Below, in pieces: positions 9,940 through 19,270 of a stretch of 64,000 bases of DNA. The notes beneath the pieces were generated by a model, which saw nothing but the letters and a program-made list of their open reading frames with translations, was not told the DNA's origin and ran no database searches. This DNA comes from Lederbergia graminis. GTDB lineage: Bacteria; Bacillota; Bacilli; Bacillales; Bacillaceae_C. Position 1 is the first letter of the stretch; the number at the start of each line of letters is the position of its first letter. The stretch is taken from the NCBI RefSeq assembly GCF_042655485.1, contig NZ_JBHSMC010000005.1, positions 100,366 to 164,365 on the forward strand, given 5' to 3'. Both the position numbers and the translations under genes were made by a program.

Positions 9940-12582
9940 TTACTTAACTAATCGTGTTTGAATTACTTTAATAATCTCCATTAGTATTACCGCAGCTAAT
10001 GCTAATCCAGCTGCAATCAACCACTCGTCCCACCCAAATGCTGCAGGTATTGCAAATATTTCTCTTATTACCGGAAGAACGGTAACACCATATAACAAGA
10101 AACAAACAATTACAGCACCAATTACATATTTATTGCTAAAAAATCCTGCTCCGAATGCTGTTTGAACATTGGATCTTGCCGCAAAGGTCTGTAAAGTTCT
10201 TGCTAATATAAGTGTCGTAAACGCCATCGCTACTCCCATTTCTGTGGATGTTTGTAAGCCAATGTAGTGTGAAATGATCACTACAATCCCAATTAATAAT
10301 CCACGAGTGATGACAGCTTTTAATGTTCCCCCTGCAAAAATCCCTTCATGAAGATTACGTGGCTTCTTCTTCATCACTCCGGGCTCAGCTTTCTCCATTC
10401 CTAACGCAATCGCAGGGAGTGAATCATTAATAAGATTAATAAAGAGAAGTTGTAATGCAGTAAATGGATTGGGCATATTCATAAATACTGCAAAAAGAAT
10501 GGCAATAATAGCACCTAAGTTACCTGCAAATAAATAACTAATTGCTTTTTTTATATTATTGTAAACCGTACGGCCGACACCTACAGCATTTACAATCGAG
10601 ACAAAATTATCATCTGTTAAAATCATTGCCGAGGCATCTTTTGCAACCTCTGTTCCACTACCCATGGCTATGCCTATATCTGCTTGTTTCAATGCAGGCG
10701 CATCATTTACACCATCACCCGTCATTGCTGTAACATTCCCTTTTTTTTGCCACGCCTTAACAATTCTTATTTTGTTTTCTGGTGAAACACGAGCATACAC
10801 TGATATTCTTTCTAACTTTTCATTAAGTTCTTCATCCGTTAACGCATCAAGCTCTTGACCTGTTAGTGCTATATCATTCTTGTCCATTAATCCAATATCA
10901 CGTCCAATTGCTTGGGCAGTTGTCTTATGATCACCAGTAATCATTATGGTCCGGATTCCTGCATTTTTCGCTTCCTTAATAGACCCATAAACAGCTTCAC
11001 GTGGTGGATCTATCATCGCTGTTAATCCAACTAAGACTAGTTCATACTCATCTTCTATGGATATATTAGTTTTTTCGTCTGGAATCCGTTTATATCCATA
11101 TGCTAGTACACGTAAGGCTTGCTTAGAAAACTCCTCATTCGCTTTTTGAAAACGTTGAAGTATTTCAGGTGTAAGTGGCTGTACCTTCCCATCCAGATAT
11201 ACGGAAGAGCAACGCTTAAACATTACATCTGGACCACCTTTTGTTAGCATTGTTTTACCACTATTAAACGTGTGTAATGTCGACATTAGCTTTCTATCCG
11301 AATCGAAGGGTATTTCAGCTTCTCGTTTAAAAGTAGCGCGGATTTCTCTATAGTCTTTATTATTTTTATTACAAAAATCAATTAGGGCTACTTCCGTTGG
11401 ATCCCCTATCTCTTGGCCGTCTTCGGATATATGAGAATCATTACATAACACCGCTATCCCCATTAGACGAGTTTGTGCATTATTCCATTCTTTTGGATTT
11501 TCCGGAAAACTTTCCTCTGGATTATCCGGTAAGAAATAATCAGTAACGGTCATTTTATTTTGCGTCAATGTACCTGTTTTATCTGTACAAATAACACTTG
11601 TTGACCCTAATGTTTCAACTGCAGGGAGTTTCCGGATGACAGCATGTTGTTTTGCCATTTTTGTTGTACCAACTGCTAGTACAATCGTTACAATGGAAGA
11701 AAGCGCCTCTGGAATTGCTGCGACAGCAACGGCAACAGCAAACATAAAAGCATTCAACATACTTTCACCTAAATTGGCTGTATTCTGATTAAACCAGATC
11801 CGTCCCGCTTCTGCAGCAAAAATAATAATACATAAAACTAGTATTCCAATACTAAGTTTTTTACTAAAGTCGTCCAATTTTTGTTGTAATGGAGTTTGTT
11901 TAGATTCTGCAGTTTCAATCATATGAGCTATTTTTCCAATTTCCGTTTCCTTTGCAGTAGCAGTTACAACAAATTTCCCGCGTCCATATACAACAAGTGA
12001 ACCACTATACACCATATTCCTACGATCACCTAAAGGCACTTCTTTTGTAAGAGTTATTGTATTTTTCTCGACTGCTTCTGATTCACCTGTTAGCATACCT
12101 TCGTTCACTTTTAACGATCCGCTTTCTATAATTCGACCATCTGCCGGTATAAAGTCACCCGCATCAAGTAATACGATATCCCCTTTTACAAGTTCTCTAG
12201 CAGGGATACTTATATTACTCCCATCTCTCAGTACTTTTGCAATTGGAGAAGACATTTGTTTTAAAGCATCTAGAGAGCTCTCCGCTTTTCGCGTTTGTAT
12301 TACACTTATAATCGCATTAATGATTAGAACTAAGAAGATAATAATGGATTCAACTACTTCTCCAAGTAATAACTGAATTGCTGCGACGATTAGGAGAATA
12401 ATTACCATCGCATCTTTAAAAGTTGATAGAAATAATTTCCATGTTGGTTCTTTTTCTTTTCCTTCGATTTCGTTATATCCATTCGTTTCTAACCTTTTGG
12501 TAGCTTCTGAAGATGAAAGGCCATCTTCTGTTACATTCAGTTGCTGTATTACATCATCAGGATTCTTTTGATAAAACTCCAT
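9940..12582 (-). CDS. P-type cation ATPase, Ca2+/Mn2+ exporter type (YloB-like)
   Basis: P2A-type ATPase of 880 residues that pumps divalent cations across the membrane. It has an N-terminal cation-ATPase domain and an actuator loop with LTGESEAV. Helix M4 carries the ion motif AAIPEALSS. The phosphorylated Asp is in CTDKTGTLT (D334). TGDGVNDAPALK and six C-terminal helices follow. Sequence alone would suggest Ca2+. However, the leader is a yybP-ykoY Mn2+ riboswitch, so Mn2+ efflux is at least part of its job. The ATG follows AAGGAG with 8-base spacing. Confidence 0.92.
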   Translation of the reverse strand: MEFYQKNPDDVIQQLNVTEDGLSSSEATKRLETNGYNEIEGKEKEPTWKLFLSTFKDAMVIILLIVAAIQLLLGEVVESIIIFLVLIINAIISVIQTRKAESSLDALKQMSSPIAKVLRDGSNISIPARELVKGDIVLLDAGDFIPADGRIIESGSLKVNEGMLTGESEAVEKNTITLTKEVPLGDRRNMVYSGSLVVYGRGKFVVTATAKETEIGKIAHMIETAESKQTPLQQKLDDFSKKLSIGILVLCIIIFAAEAGRIWFNQNTANLGESMLNAFMFAVAVAVAAIPEALSSIVTIVLAVGTTKMAKQHAVIRKLPAVETLGSTSVICTDKTGTLTQNKMTVTDYFLPDNPEESFPENPKEWNNAQTRLMGIAVLCNDSHISEDGQEIGDPTEVALIDFCNKNNKDYREIRATFKREAEIPFDSDRKLMSTLHTFNSGKTMLTKGGPDVMFKRCSSVYLDGKVQPLTPEILQRFQKANEEFSKQALRVLAYGYKRIPDEKTNISIEDEYELVLVGLTAMIDPPREAVYGSIKEAKNAGIRTIMITGDHKTTAQAIGRDIGLMDKNDIALTGQELDALTDEELNEKLERISVYARVSPENKIRIVKAWQKKGNVTAMTGDGVNDAPALKQADIGIAMGSGTEVAKDASAMILTDDNFVSIVNAVGVGRTVYNNIKKAISYLFAGNLGAIIAILFAVFMNMPNPFTALQLLFINLINDSLPAIALGMEKAEPGVMKKKPRNLHEGIFAGGTLKAVITRGLLIGIVVIISHYIGLQTSTEMGVAMAFTTLILARTLQTFAARSNVQTAFGAGFFSNKYVIGAVIVCFLLYGVTVLPVIREIFAIPAAFGWDEWLIAAGLALAAVILMEIIKVIQTRLVK

Positions 12583-12642
12583 TTATTCATACTCCTTCCT
12601 ACAATCTTCTTTGTTATTGTACCCAACGATAGAAATTAAAAA

Positions 12643-12775
12643 AGCGAGACCTTTGCCGTTGAAGGCAAAGGTCTCGCAAAACAATTTCTTGTTAATAAAG
12701 CCGATGTTACATAACATGAAATGACGACTTTATTTAGAGCTAATACAAATAGCTCTAGAGCTACTCCCCTTTGAA
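12643..12775 (-). promoter_or_regulatory. yybP-ykoY manganese riboswitch with terminator
   Basis: The - strand carries the hallmark yybP-ykoY elements in order: AAAGGGGAGTAGC, GTCGTCA, ACATCGGCTTT, then a strong hairpin GCGAGACCTTTGCC/GGCAAAGGTCTCGC with TTTTTT. This class binds Mn2+ and disrupts the terminator when Mn2+ is high (established for the family). It lies about 60 bases before the P-type ATPase start, so high Mn2+ should turn the pump on. Confidence 0.9.
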
Positions 12776-12839
12776 ATTTATCAAAGTATATAATAAATAC
12801 TATCATTGAAAGGCTGCAAAAGAAAAATAATTTGATTCC

Positions 12840-13367
12840 TTATTCAGAAAATTTTTCGTAATAAATTGTTTCTTCTATAGGAAGAAGTTTTTTAGGGTCA
12901 GGTAATTTTTTCGGGTAGCCCATCCCTATTATCGCCACTACACGCCGATCTTCAGGAATGTCTAATTTACTCCGAACATAGCTTTCTCTTTGTTCAGATT
13001 CTTTTTCATCCTCAGAATGGTAAACTGCACCAAACGCAGCTCCTAATCCGAGATCGACAGCATTCAACCATATAAATCCACATGCAATCGATGTATCTTG
13101 TAACCAATATTTACTAATATTAGGACGTCCTAAAACAACAACAGCTGCCATTGCTTCCCTCAGCCATGGCATATAAGGGGTCGTTTGCGCTAAATAATCC
13201 AGCGTTTCTCTAGTACGAACAATAATGAATTCTTTTGAAGGTAAGTTATTTCCAGAAGGAGAAAGATAAGCTGATTCGATTATTTTTTGAACTATATCAT
13301 CTGGAAGCTCTTTCTGCTCAAAACTAGTTATTTCCCTTCTTTGTTTAATTGCCTCTAATACATTCAT
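12840..13367 (-). CDS. Nitroreductase family FMN-dependent oxidoreductase
   Basis: Protein of 175 residues with the nitroreductase fold. The N-terminal FMN-phosphate motif region (IKQRREITSFEQKELPDD), SPSGNNLPSKEF, and the C-terminal GMGYP typical of small NAD(P)H:FMN oxidoreductases are visible. The physiological substrate cannot be told from sequence. Translation starts at ATG after AGGAGAGAGG. It is on the same strand as the downstream ATPase but separated by the riboswitch, so any read-through would meet that terminator. Confidence 0.85.
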   Translation of the reverse strand: MNVLEAIKQRREITSFEQKELPDDIVQKIIESAYLSPSGNNLPSKEFIIVRTRETLDYLAQTTPYMPWLREAMAAVVVLGRPNISKYWLQDTSIACGFIWLNAVDLGLGAAFGAVYHSEDEKESEQRESYVRSKLDIPEDRRVVAIIGMGYPKKLPDPKKLLPIEETIYYEKFSE

Positions 13368-13529
13368 ATTCCTCTCTCCTAATTTGAATTTTAGAAATAT
13401 TCCATTCTTATTATAACATATTCCCCCTTAATTCAACGTAGTCCAATAGAATTTATATGTTTATAAACTAAGTAAAATGATGACGCATTAAAAGAGAGAT
13501 TGCGACAAAGGAATATGGTTGCAAATCAA

Positions 13530-13718
13530 GAGGCTGGGACAGAGGTATATGGATGCAAATAAAAACCGAACTATAACTTGTTTCAAAACAAGGTAGTTCG
13601 GTCATTTTATCAATTATAAAAATTTTATAGTTACCAGCGAAGTGTATTTCCGAAGCGTTATAGCTATACTTACATTGTTCGGATTTACATCCAGGTCAAA
13701 TCGTTTTGTCTCAACCTC
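13530..13718. repeat. Inverted-end repeat element, short copy (family B)
   Basis: Begins GAGGCTGGGACAGAGG and ends with the complement of GAGGTTGAGACAAAA, so the two ends are imperfect inverted repeats facing inward. The block 13530-13660 (GGATGCAAATAAAAACCGAAC, then AAAATTTTATAGTTACCAGCG) is repeated in reverse at 63783-63906 inside a longer copy with the same ends. This copy appears to lack most of the GC-rich core. It fills the gap between the nitroreductase gene and fni. Confidence 0.75.
13566..13602 (-). terminator. Terminator of the mevalonate operon
   Basis: Hairpin CCGAACTA / TAGTTCGG with an inner TTGTTT/AAACAA stem. On the - strand it is followed by TTTTTATTT, downstream of fni. 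Confidence 0.75.
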
Positions 13719-13730
13719 TAGTAAGTCTCT

Positions 13731-14771
13731 CTACATACCTAGGTCTCCTCGTTGTATTCGGTCTGTTTGTTTTAATTCCTCTATGTTTTTACAACCAGTA
13801 GCAAACATGGTGAGTCGTAATTCTAGCTCACGAGTTTCCATTACCTCAAGCACACCTTCTAATGATTCTGTTGCTTCTTTTAAAATTGAACGACCATAAC
13901 CAGCAAAGTCCGCTCCTATTGCTATGGCTTTAGCTGCATCTAGTCCTGTTTTCATCCCCCCACTAGCAATGAGGGGCACCGGTATATTTTCTTTTTTGAC
14001 AGAATTAATACAATCAACTGTAGAGATGCCCCATTCTGTAAAAGCTTCTGCAGCTTTTCTTTTAACTGGATTTTTGGAACGCATTTTCTCCACTTGACTC
14101 CATGATGTTCCTCCTGCTCCAGCAACATCAACAAAAGATATTCCTACATCATATAGTTTCTTTGCTGTTTTCCCGTCAATCCCCCAACCAACTTCTTTGA
14201 CACCAACGGGAACAGATAATGTAGTACAAACCTCTTCTATTTTAGTTAATAAATCTTTGAAGTTTGTATTGCCTTCTTCTTGGATTACTTCTTGAATACT
14301 ATTTAAATGAAGAACAAGGGCATTTGCATCCGTTATATCTATTATTTGTTCACACTGTTCTACTCCGAATCCATAGTTAAATTGAACTGCACCCAAGTTA
14401 GCAATTATCGGGATATCTGGAGCATATTTTCTTACTTGAAATGAGGAATGAAACTCTTTACTTTCTATTAGAGCTCTAGTGGATCCAAGTGCTAAAGACC
14501 ATCCTCTTTCTTGTGCTGCTTGTGCCAAATGACGATTTATTGTATCAGCAAATTCCGCTCCACCAGTCATCGAACTTATAAGGAAAGGCGTTTTACAGTC
14601 TATACCTAAAAAGTTAGTTGCGATGGAAATTTCATCAAAATCTATTTCAGGAAGTGCATTATGAATAAAAGTAATTTTTTCAAACCCTGTTGTTATATCG
14701 TTACCTGTTACTTTTTCATTTAATGCAATTTGAATATGTTCAGATTTACGCTTATTAATTGAATTAGACAT
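13731..14771 (-). CDS. fni: Type 2 isopentenyl-diphosphate delta-isomerase
   Basis: FMN-dependent IPP:DMAPP isomerase of 346 residues, the last step of the mevalonate branch. The N-terminal RKSEHIQIAL, SSMTGG, LHLNSIQE, the flavin-phosphate loops GGTSW and SGGMKTGLDAAKAIAIGAD, and the C-terminal TDR region match Fni/Idi-2. It needs reduced FMN and Mg2+ but no Fe-S cluster (family knowledge). It is the last gene of the operon, three bases after the mvaK2 stop, with AGGAAG before the ATG. Confidence 0.95.
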   Translation of the reverse strand: MSNSINKRKSEHIQIALNEKVTGNDITTGFEKITFIHNALPEIDFDEISIATNFLGIDCKTPFLISSMTGGAEFADTINRHLAQAAQERGWSLALGSTRALIESKEFHSSFQVRKYAPDIPIIANLGAVQFNYGFGVEQCEQIIDITDANALVLHLNSIQEVIQEEGNTNFKDLLTKIEEVCTTLSVPVGVKEVGWGIDGKTAKKLYDVGISFVDVAGAGGTSWSQVEKMRSKNPVKRKAAEAFTEWGISTVDCINSVKKENIPVPLIASGGMKTGLDAAKAIAIGADFAGYGRSILKEATESLEGVLEVMETRELELRLTMFATGCKNIEELKQTDRIQRGDLGM

Positions 14772-14774
14772 GAT

Positions 14775-15890
14775 TCACTTCCTTTCTAATAGGGGTTCTA
14801 TTGTTGCTCCATCTTTTGATAATTGTATATCTAGCGGCATAATTCCATGGGATTGCCATTCGTTTTGGAGTGGTGTTACTAAAGAAGGATCTGTGATAAA
14901 TGCAATACCACAATCACCACCACCTGCACCAGATGATTTCCCAGCACCATATTTATTAGCGATCCTTATTAAACTTTCTAATTGTGGTGTTTCTATATTA
15001 ACTCCGGCATGTTCTCCAAGCTTTTTTAAAGCCATTCGATTTTGTTTCAAACTATCAATCGCAATTTTTCCATTGTCATCTAAGAAACTATTGATTAAAT
15101 TGTTTACTGCAATTTTACTTTCTTTTAAAAATAGATCATATAATGATGGTTGTTCTTGCTTTAGTTTCATAACAATGTTCACCATTGGAGCGGTAGATGC
15201 CTCACTGCTTGTCCATCCAACAACTAAATTAAAATATTCCGGAGGTGTCAGTGGCTTAATTATTAAACCTGGCCATTGCTCGCTAAGTAATGTTGAAATA
15301 TGAACTTTTTCCTCTATTTGTTTCTTTATCCAATTCAATTCGAACGTACTGAACCCTAACCATCCGCCAAATGTCGAAGCAGCAATATCAGCGCACGAAC
15401 CGTTACCTTGTGTCTTAATATGTGCCATAGCAGCTAACTTGAAGATATTTTCCTTCATTGGCTTTATTTTTTCATTTTGATAAAAATGAAATAGAGCAGA
15501 AATGACAGAAACTACGACTGCTGCGCTAGACCCTAACCCGTACTTCTTACCTGATACATCATCTAATTCACTCGTTATCGATAAAGCAAACGGTCTTATT
15601 TCAACAGAGTTTTCCTGCAAAAGCGTATAAAACAATGAAATTGCATTCTTGATAAAAGCTAATTTAGAACCTTCCGGATGAAAGGTAAGCTCACCATCTT
15701 TCCAGCTCCAACTAACCGAATCATACCCTAACTGTGGCAAATGTAATTGATTTTCCTTATATGCTTTAATTTCCGTTTCCATATAACGATTAACAGCTAT
15801 TACAATCGCTAAGTTTCCAGGCTCCAGAACTGCATATTCTCCTGCAATAAATAATTTACCAGGAACTTTAATTTTATATGAATTATACAT
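14775..15890 (-). CDS. mvaK2: Phosphomevalonate kinase
   Basis: GHMP kinase of 371 residues that converts mevalonate-5-phosphate to the diphosphate. The N-terminus VPGKLFIAGEYAVLEPG, the ATP loop KYGLGSSAAVVVS, and the C-terminal KSSGAGGGDCGIAF are diagnostic of bacterial MvaK2. The start overlaps the mvaD stop by eight bases, with GAGGATG upstream, which suggests translational coupling. Confidence 0.95.
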   Translation of the reverse strand: MYNSYKIKVPGKLFIAGEYAVLEPGNLAIVIAVNRYMETEIKAYKENQLHLPQLGYDSVSWSWKDGELTFHPEGSKLAFIKNAISLFYTLLQENSVEIRPFALSITSELDDVSGKKYGLGSSAAVVVSVISALFHFYQNEKIKPMKENIFKLAAMAHIKTQGNGSCADIAASTFGGWLGFSTFELNWIKKQIEEKVHISTLLSEQWPGLIIKPLTPPEYFNLVVGWTSSEASTAPMVNIVMKLKQEQPSLYDLFLKESKIAVNNLINSFLDDNGKIAIDSLKQNRMALKKLGEHAGVNIETPQLESLIRIANKYGAGKSSGAGGGDCGIAFITDPSLVTPLQNEWQSHGIMPLDIQLSKDGATIEPLLERK

Positions 15891-16917
15891 TTGTTACATC
15901 CTCATTTAGTAGATCACAGGAATGAATCTTCTTCTTATTTGCTAAGTAGCTAATTCCTGGGCCAGGTTGACAAGTATGGATATCTTTCACCATTGGAAGT
16001 CCTTGTAGTGTTTTATAAACTATTTCTTCATTTTTAGATTCACATATAACTTTGACATTTGGACCAGCATCAATTGTAAAATATGCTTCAATACCTTTTG
16101 CACGCAATTCTTGAATCACATTCATTATCTCTATCGTAGCACCTTGCCAATACATAAACGGTGGATTAGCACCTAAAGTAGTGGCATGCATCTTCAAAGC
16201 ATTTTTCTCTAAAACAGTTCCCAGCTTTTCAAAATCACGTTCATTTATTGCATGACGTGCAATAGAAAGATCTTGGTCAATCGTTTCTAGCCAACCCGAG
16301 TAGAAAACTGAAGTTTGGACGGTTCGTTTCATCCCTTCTCTACTTAATATCTTTTTCGGTTTAGATTCCAACAGTACAGACAGTATGCTTAGCTTCCATT
16401 CATTTGGGTGTAACAGTTGTTCTGCATAGGAGTCGGTTCCATCCTCTTTTTCCCCTTTATGCCATTCTACAAAGCCACCATATATGGAGCGACAAGCTGA
16501 TCCTGAACCTTGTCGTGCAATTTGTGATAATTCTCTAGAATCTAAATCTAAACCAATTGCCTTTGTTGCTGCAGCTGCCAATGCAGCGAAGCCAGATGCA
16601 GATGATGCAAATCCTGCAGACGTCGGAACATCATTAATGGAATCTACTACCGCAAAAATATTCCGTCCCACTAGCTTTCGAATTATATTCAAGGGCCGTG
16701 AAATCTTTTCTGTTTCCTCTTTACTAGCGATATTTCCATTTAATAAAAACATATCTTCATTTAAACAAGAACAAAATTGCACTGTTGTTGTCGTATAAAA
16801 CTTATCTAATGTGATGGAGATACTATTATTCATAGGTAATATAAGTTCTTCATTACGTTTACCCCAATATTTTATTAGTGCAATATTCGTGTGGGCACGT
16901 GCTGTTACTGCCTCCAA
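15883..16917 (-). CDS. mvaD: Diphosphomevalonate decarboxylase
   Basis: GHMP-superfamily enzyme of about 344 residues making IPP from mevalonate diphosphate. The motifs ARAHTNIALIKYWGKR, MNNSISITLD, TSAGFASSASGFAALAAAA and TIDAGPNVK are those of MvaD. I favour TTG 16917, five bases after AGGGGTGA. The in-frame GTG at 16926 would put that site inside the gene. The mvaK1 stop and this start are nearly contiguous. Confidence 0.94.
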   Translation of the reverse strand: MEAVTARAHTNIALIKYWGKRNEELILPMNNSISITLDKFYTTTTVQFCSCLNEDMFLLNGNIASKEETEKISRPLNIIRKLVGRNIFAVVDSINDVPTSAGFASSASGFAALAAAATKAIGLDLDSRELSQIARQGSGSACRSIYGGFVEWHKGEKEDGTDSYAEQLLHPNEWKLSILSVLLESKPKKILSREGMKRTVQTSVFYSGWLETIDQDLSIARHAINERDFEKLGTVLEKNALKMHATTLGANPPFMYWQGATIEIMNVIQELRAKGIEAYFTIDAGPNVKVICESKNEEIVYKTLQGLPMVKDIHTCQPGPGISYLANKKKIHSCDLLNEDVTNV

Positions 16918-16918
16918 T

Positions 16919-17875
16919 TCATTCACCCCTATCTAAGCCAAATTGAAAATACCATGTTTGGTTCGCTCCTGCTTTTTTTAATTGTTTTGAAACGATTCTT
17001 GCATGTTCGATACTATTTGCCAAAGCAATTATGCAACCGCCTCTTCCTCCACCTGTTAATTTAGCTCCGAGTGCTCCTTCTTGCAATGCTACATCTACTA
17101 AATAATCTATACCTTGATCACTTACACCTAATAGAACTAATTCCTTTTGTGCAAGATTCATCATTTCTCCAAGTGTAGTCGCATCACCTATTAGTAGAGC
17201 TTCTTTTGCTTTATACGTATATAGTTCTAATAGATTGATGGAATTCTCTGTTCTACTTGGTTCTGCTATATACTTTTCACGTATACTTTCTACTGCAGTA
17301 CGTGTATCACCGACTCTACCAGAATCTCCTACAACGACATAAAACGGGTCTTGTATATGTAACGGAATGATAGGTTTCTTTTTTTGAAACCAAATGGGGT
17401 GCTCGCTGGATGCAGCAAACATATCTATCCCACTAGGATTCCCGTGAGCATATTTTTCAGCATTATGGACTAAATGCATTAGTAGTTTTTCATCGATTGG
17501 TAGCTTATAAAAGGAAAATAAACTGCGAACAATCGCAATTGCTAATGCAGCACTAGACCCTAATCCTCTCCCAATAGGAATGCTGGAAGATATTCTTATA
17601 AGAAAACCCTCCTGAGGCTTATTTAACAACTTACAGGTTTCCAATATACAAGCAGAAATTCCAATAAGCATATCTGGGATTTCTGATAGTAAACCACTAT
17701 AGTAAGGAGATTCCATCATAATCGGACCATTCATCCCAAATACTTCTGACTTCGCCTCTATCGTTGGAAAAGGAAGTGCTATTGCAGGTTTTCCATAAAC
17801 TACCGAGTGCTCACCAATCAATATTAGTTTGCTGTAGGATGTACCAATGCCGAAATCATTAGAGGTTTTATTCAA
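16919..17875 (-). CDS. mvaK1: Mevalonate kinase
   Basis: GHMP kinase of about 318 residues that phosphorylates mevalonate at O5. SKLILIGEHSVVYGKPAIALP, the ATP loop PIGRGLGSSAALAIAI, HGNPSGIDMFAA and KLTGGGRGGCIIAL are visible. TTG 17875 has GGAGGTG six bases upstream. An upstream in-frame ATG at 17890 overlaps that site. It follows the TctA-like permease by about 40 bases with no terminator. HMG-CoA synthase and reductase are not nearby, so the mevalonate source is elsewhere or external. Confidence 0.95.
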   Translation of the reverse strand: MNKTSNDFGIGTSYSKLILIGEHSVVYGKPAIALPFPTIEAKSEVFGMNGPIMMESPYYSGLLSEIPDMLIGISACILETCKLLNKPQEGFLIRISSSIPIGRGLGSSAALAIAIVRSLFSFYKLPIDEKLLMHLVHNAEKYAHGNPSGIDMFAASSEHPIWFQKKKPIIPLHIQDPFYVVVGDSGRVGDTRTAVESIREKYIAEPSRTENSINLLELYTYKAKEALLIGDATTLGEMMNLAQKELVLLGVSDQGIDYLVDVALQEGALGAKLTGGGRGGCIIALANSIEHARIVSKQLKKAGANQTWYFQFGLDRGE

Positions 17876-17914
17876 ATAATACACCTCCATCTTTCCATCT
17901 TTTTTACATGTTGA

Positions 17915-19270
17915 TTATCCCGCTAATTTACTTATTAACCAAGGTGCTGAATAAAGTATCATGAATAAGACACCGTAATTTATTCCCCAACGATGTAATA
18001 ATCCCGCAACTAAACCAATTAGAATTACACCACCAATGTTTAACCAACCTGCGTCCATAAATGCAAGTAAGATAACAAGACCAAAAAATAATCCTAGCAT
18101 TGCTTCATGAGGAACCCATTTAAAAACAAAAACACAAATTTGTTGAGAATACTTCACAATCACAAAATAGGTTATGCCTAGTGCAACGATAGCACCTATT
18201 ATAGTAGCCCATACAAAATCAGACATCGACAATATATGATGCATGTTATGTTCTAAAGTAAATACAGGAGGTGCATTAAATAAAGCATTTGCAGGTCCCA
18301 AGGCAACAGAAGACAAAGGGATTCCTAATGCAATTAATGGGATAAGTGTACCGGATATGTATGTAGCATTTGCTAAAGCCTCCATACATGCTATTGCTAA
18401 CGATGATTTCTTTACTGAATCTTTGATTCGACTTGAAAACAATTCCCCAACTAATACAGTTGTTCCAACAGCACTCAATATAAAGGTCATTGAACCAATT
18501 ACAGAAGAAATAGAGCTTTTCACAACTTCTTCCCTTGTTAATATTTTAAATGGATTTGGAAATTTCATTTTTTCTTTGTTTTTATTTAGGAGAATTGTTT
18601 TTTTACCATAACGTTCAAGGCTATTTCGTTTTTCTTTATTTAGTAATTCAAATAATGTAATAATAACTGGCCCAATTGTAATTCCTAAGAAAAAAGATAT
18701 AAATACATTTGTGCCTTCAGGGACAATTCCTAACCCCCAATATAAATGTCTTAATCCTTGTATTAGTAATGCAAATGGAATGATAGCTGCTAGTGCAAGT
18801 AACCTATTTTTTGATAAAAGTGCTAATATAATCGTACCGATGAAAAAAAGAGGATTGGCAAAATCTTTTATGGCGTCGGCTACTGGTATTAGTGCATTTG
18901 CAAGGAGCAAACTAACTGGTACTGCTACTAATGTTCCAACAACGGATCCGGAGACCATCTTACGAATACTCACATCTGCAAATCCATGTTTTTTTAATAC
19001 TAGAGCATGTTCTACCATAGGAGTTGCCATTACTCCCCCAGGAATTCCGGCAACAGCAACTGGGACAGAATCAGTTAATTTATTTGCAATGATTGCAGAC
19101 ATAAAGAAAGTTAGAACTAATATTGGTTCTAGCCCAGATAATACAATTACTAACATTACAGGCGCTATCGTTGCCGTTTCATCTGTACCGGGGGCTATTC
19201 CAACGATTGTATAGATTACTGCACCTAATATCGCAACCATTACCATTTGTAATATTAATATCGGATCCAT
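17915..19270 (-). CDS. TctA-family (tripartite tricarboxylate transporter) permease
   Basis: Integral membrane protein of 451 residues with about ten helices. It shows the two-repeat TctA layout: first half GIAPGTDETATIAPVML, AGIPGG and ALVLKKHGFADVSIRKMVSG; second half SGTLIPLIALGIPLSSVALGPANALF. TctA proteins import carboxylates. The usual binding protein TctC is absent and no standard TctB is present. Its ATG shares one base with the stop of the upstream small gene (TAATG), and mvaK1 follows closely, so it is part of the mevalonate operon. Mevalonate, a carboxylate, is an attractive inferred substrate. Ferric citrate is an alternative. Confidence 0.85.
   Translation of the reverse strand: MDPILILQMVMVAILGAVIYTIVGIAPGTDETATIAPVMLVIVLSGLEPILVLTFFMSAIIANKLTDSVPVAVAGIPGGVMATPMVEHALVLKKHGFADVSIRKMVSGSVVGTLVAVPVSLLLANALIPVADAIKDFANPLFFIGTIILALLSKNRLLALAAIIPFALLIQGLRHLYWGLGIVPEGTNVFISFFLGITIGPVIITLFELLNKEKRNSLERYGKKTILLNKNKEKMKFPNPFKILTREEVVKSSISSVIGSMTFILSAVGTTVLVGELFSSRIKDSVKKSSLAIACMEALANATYISGTLIPLIALGIPLSSVALGPANALFNAPPVFTLEHNMHHILSMSDFVWATIIGAIVALGITYFVIVKYSQQICVFVFKWVPHEAMLGLFFGLVILLAFMDAGWLNIGGVILIGLVAGLLHRWGINYGVLFMILYSAPWLISKLAG

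Noticed and set aside
9940..12582. Calling the ATPase a K+ or Na+ pump
   Set aside because: The PEAL motif in helix M4 and the Mn2+ riboswitch point to Ca2+/Mn2+.
15883..16926. GTG 16926 as the mvaD start
   Set aside because: The best ribosome site AGGGGTGA overlaps that codon. TTG 16917 is better spaced and fits family length.
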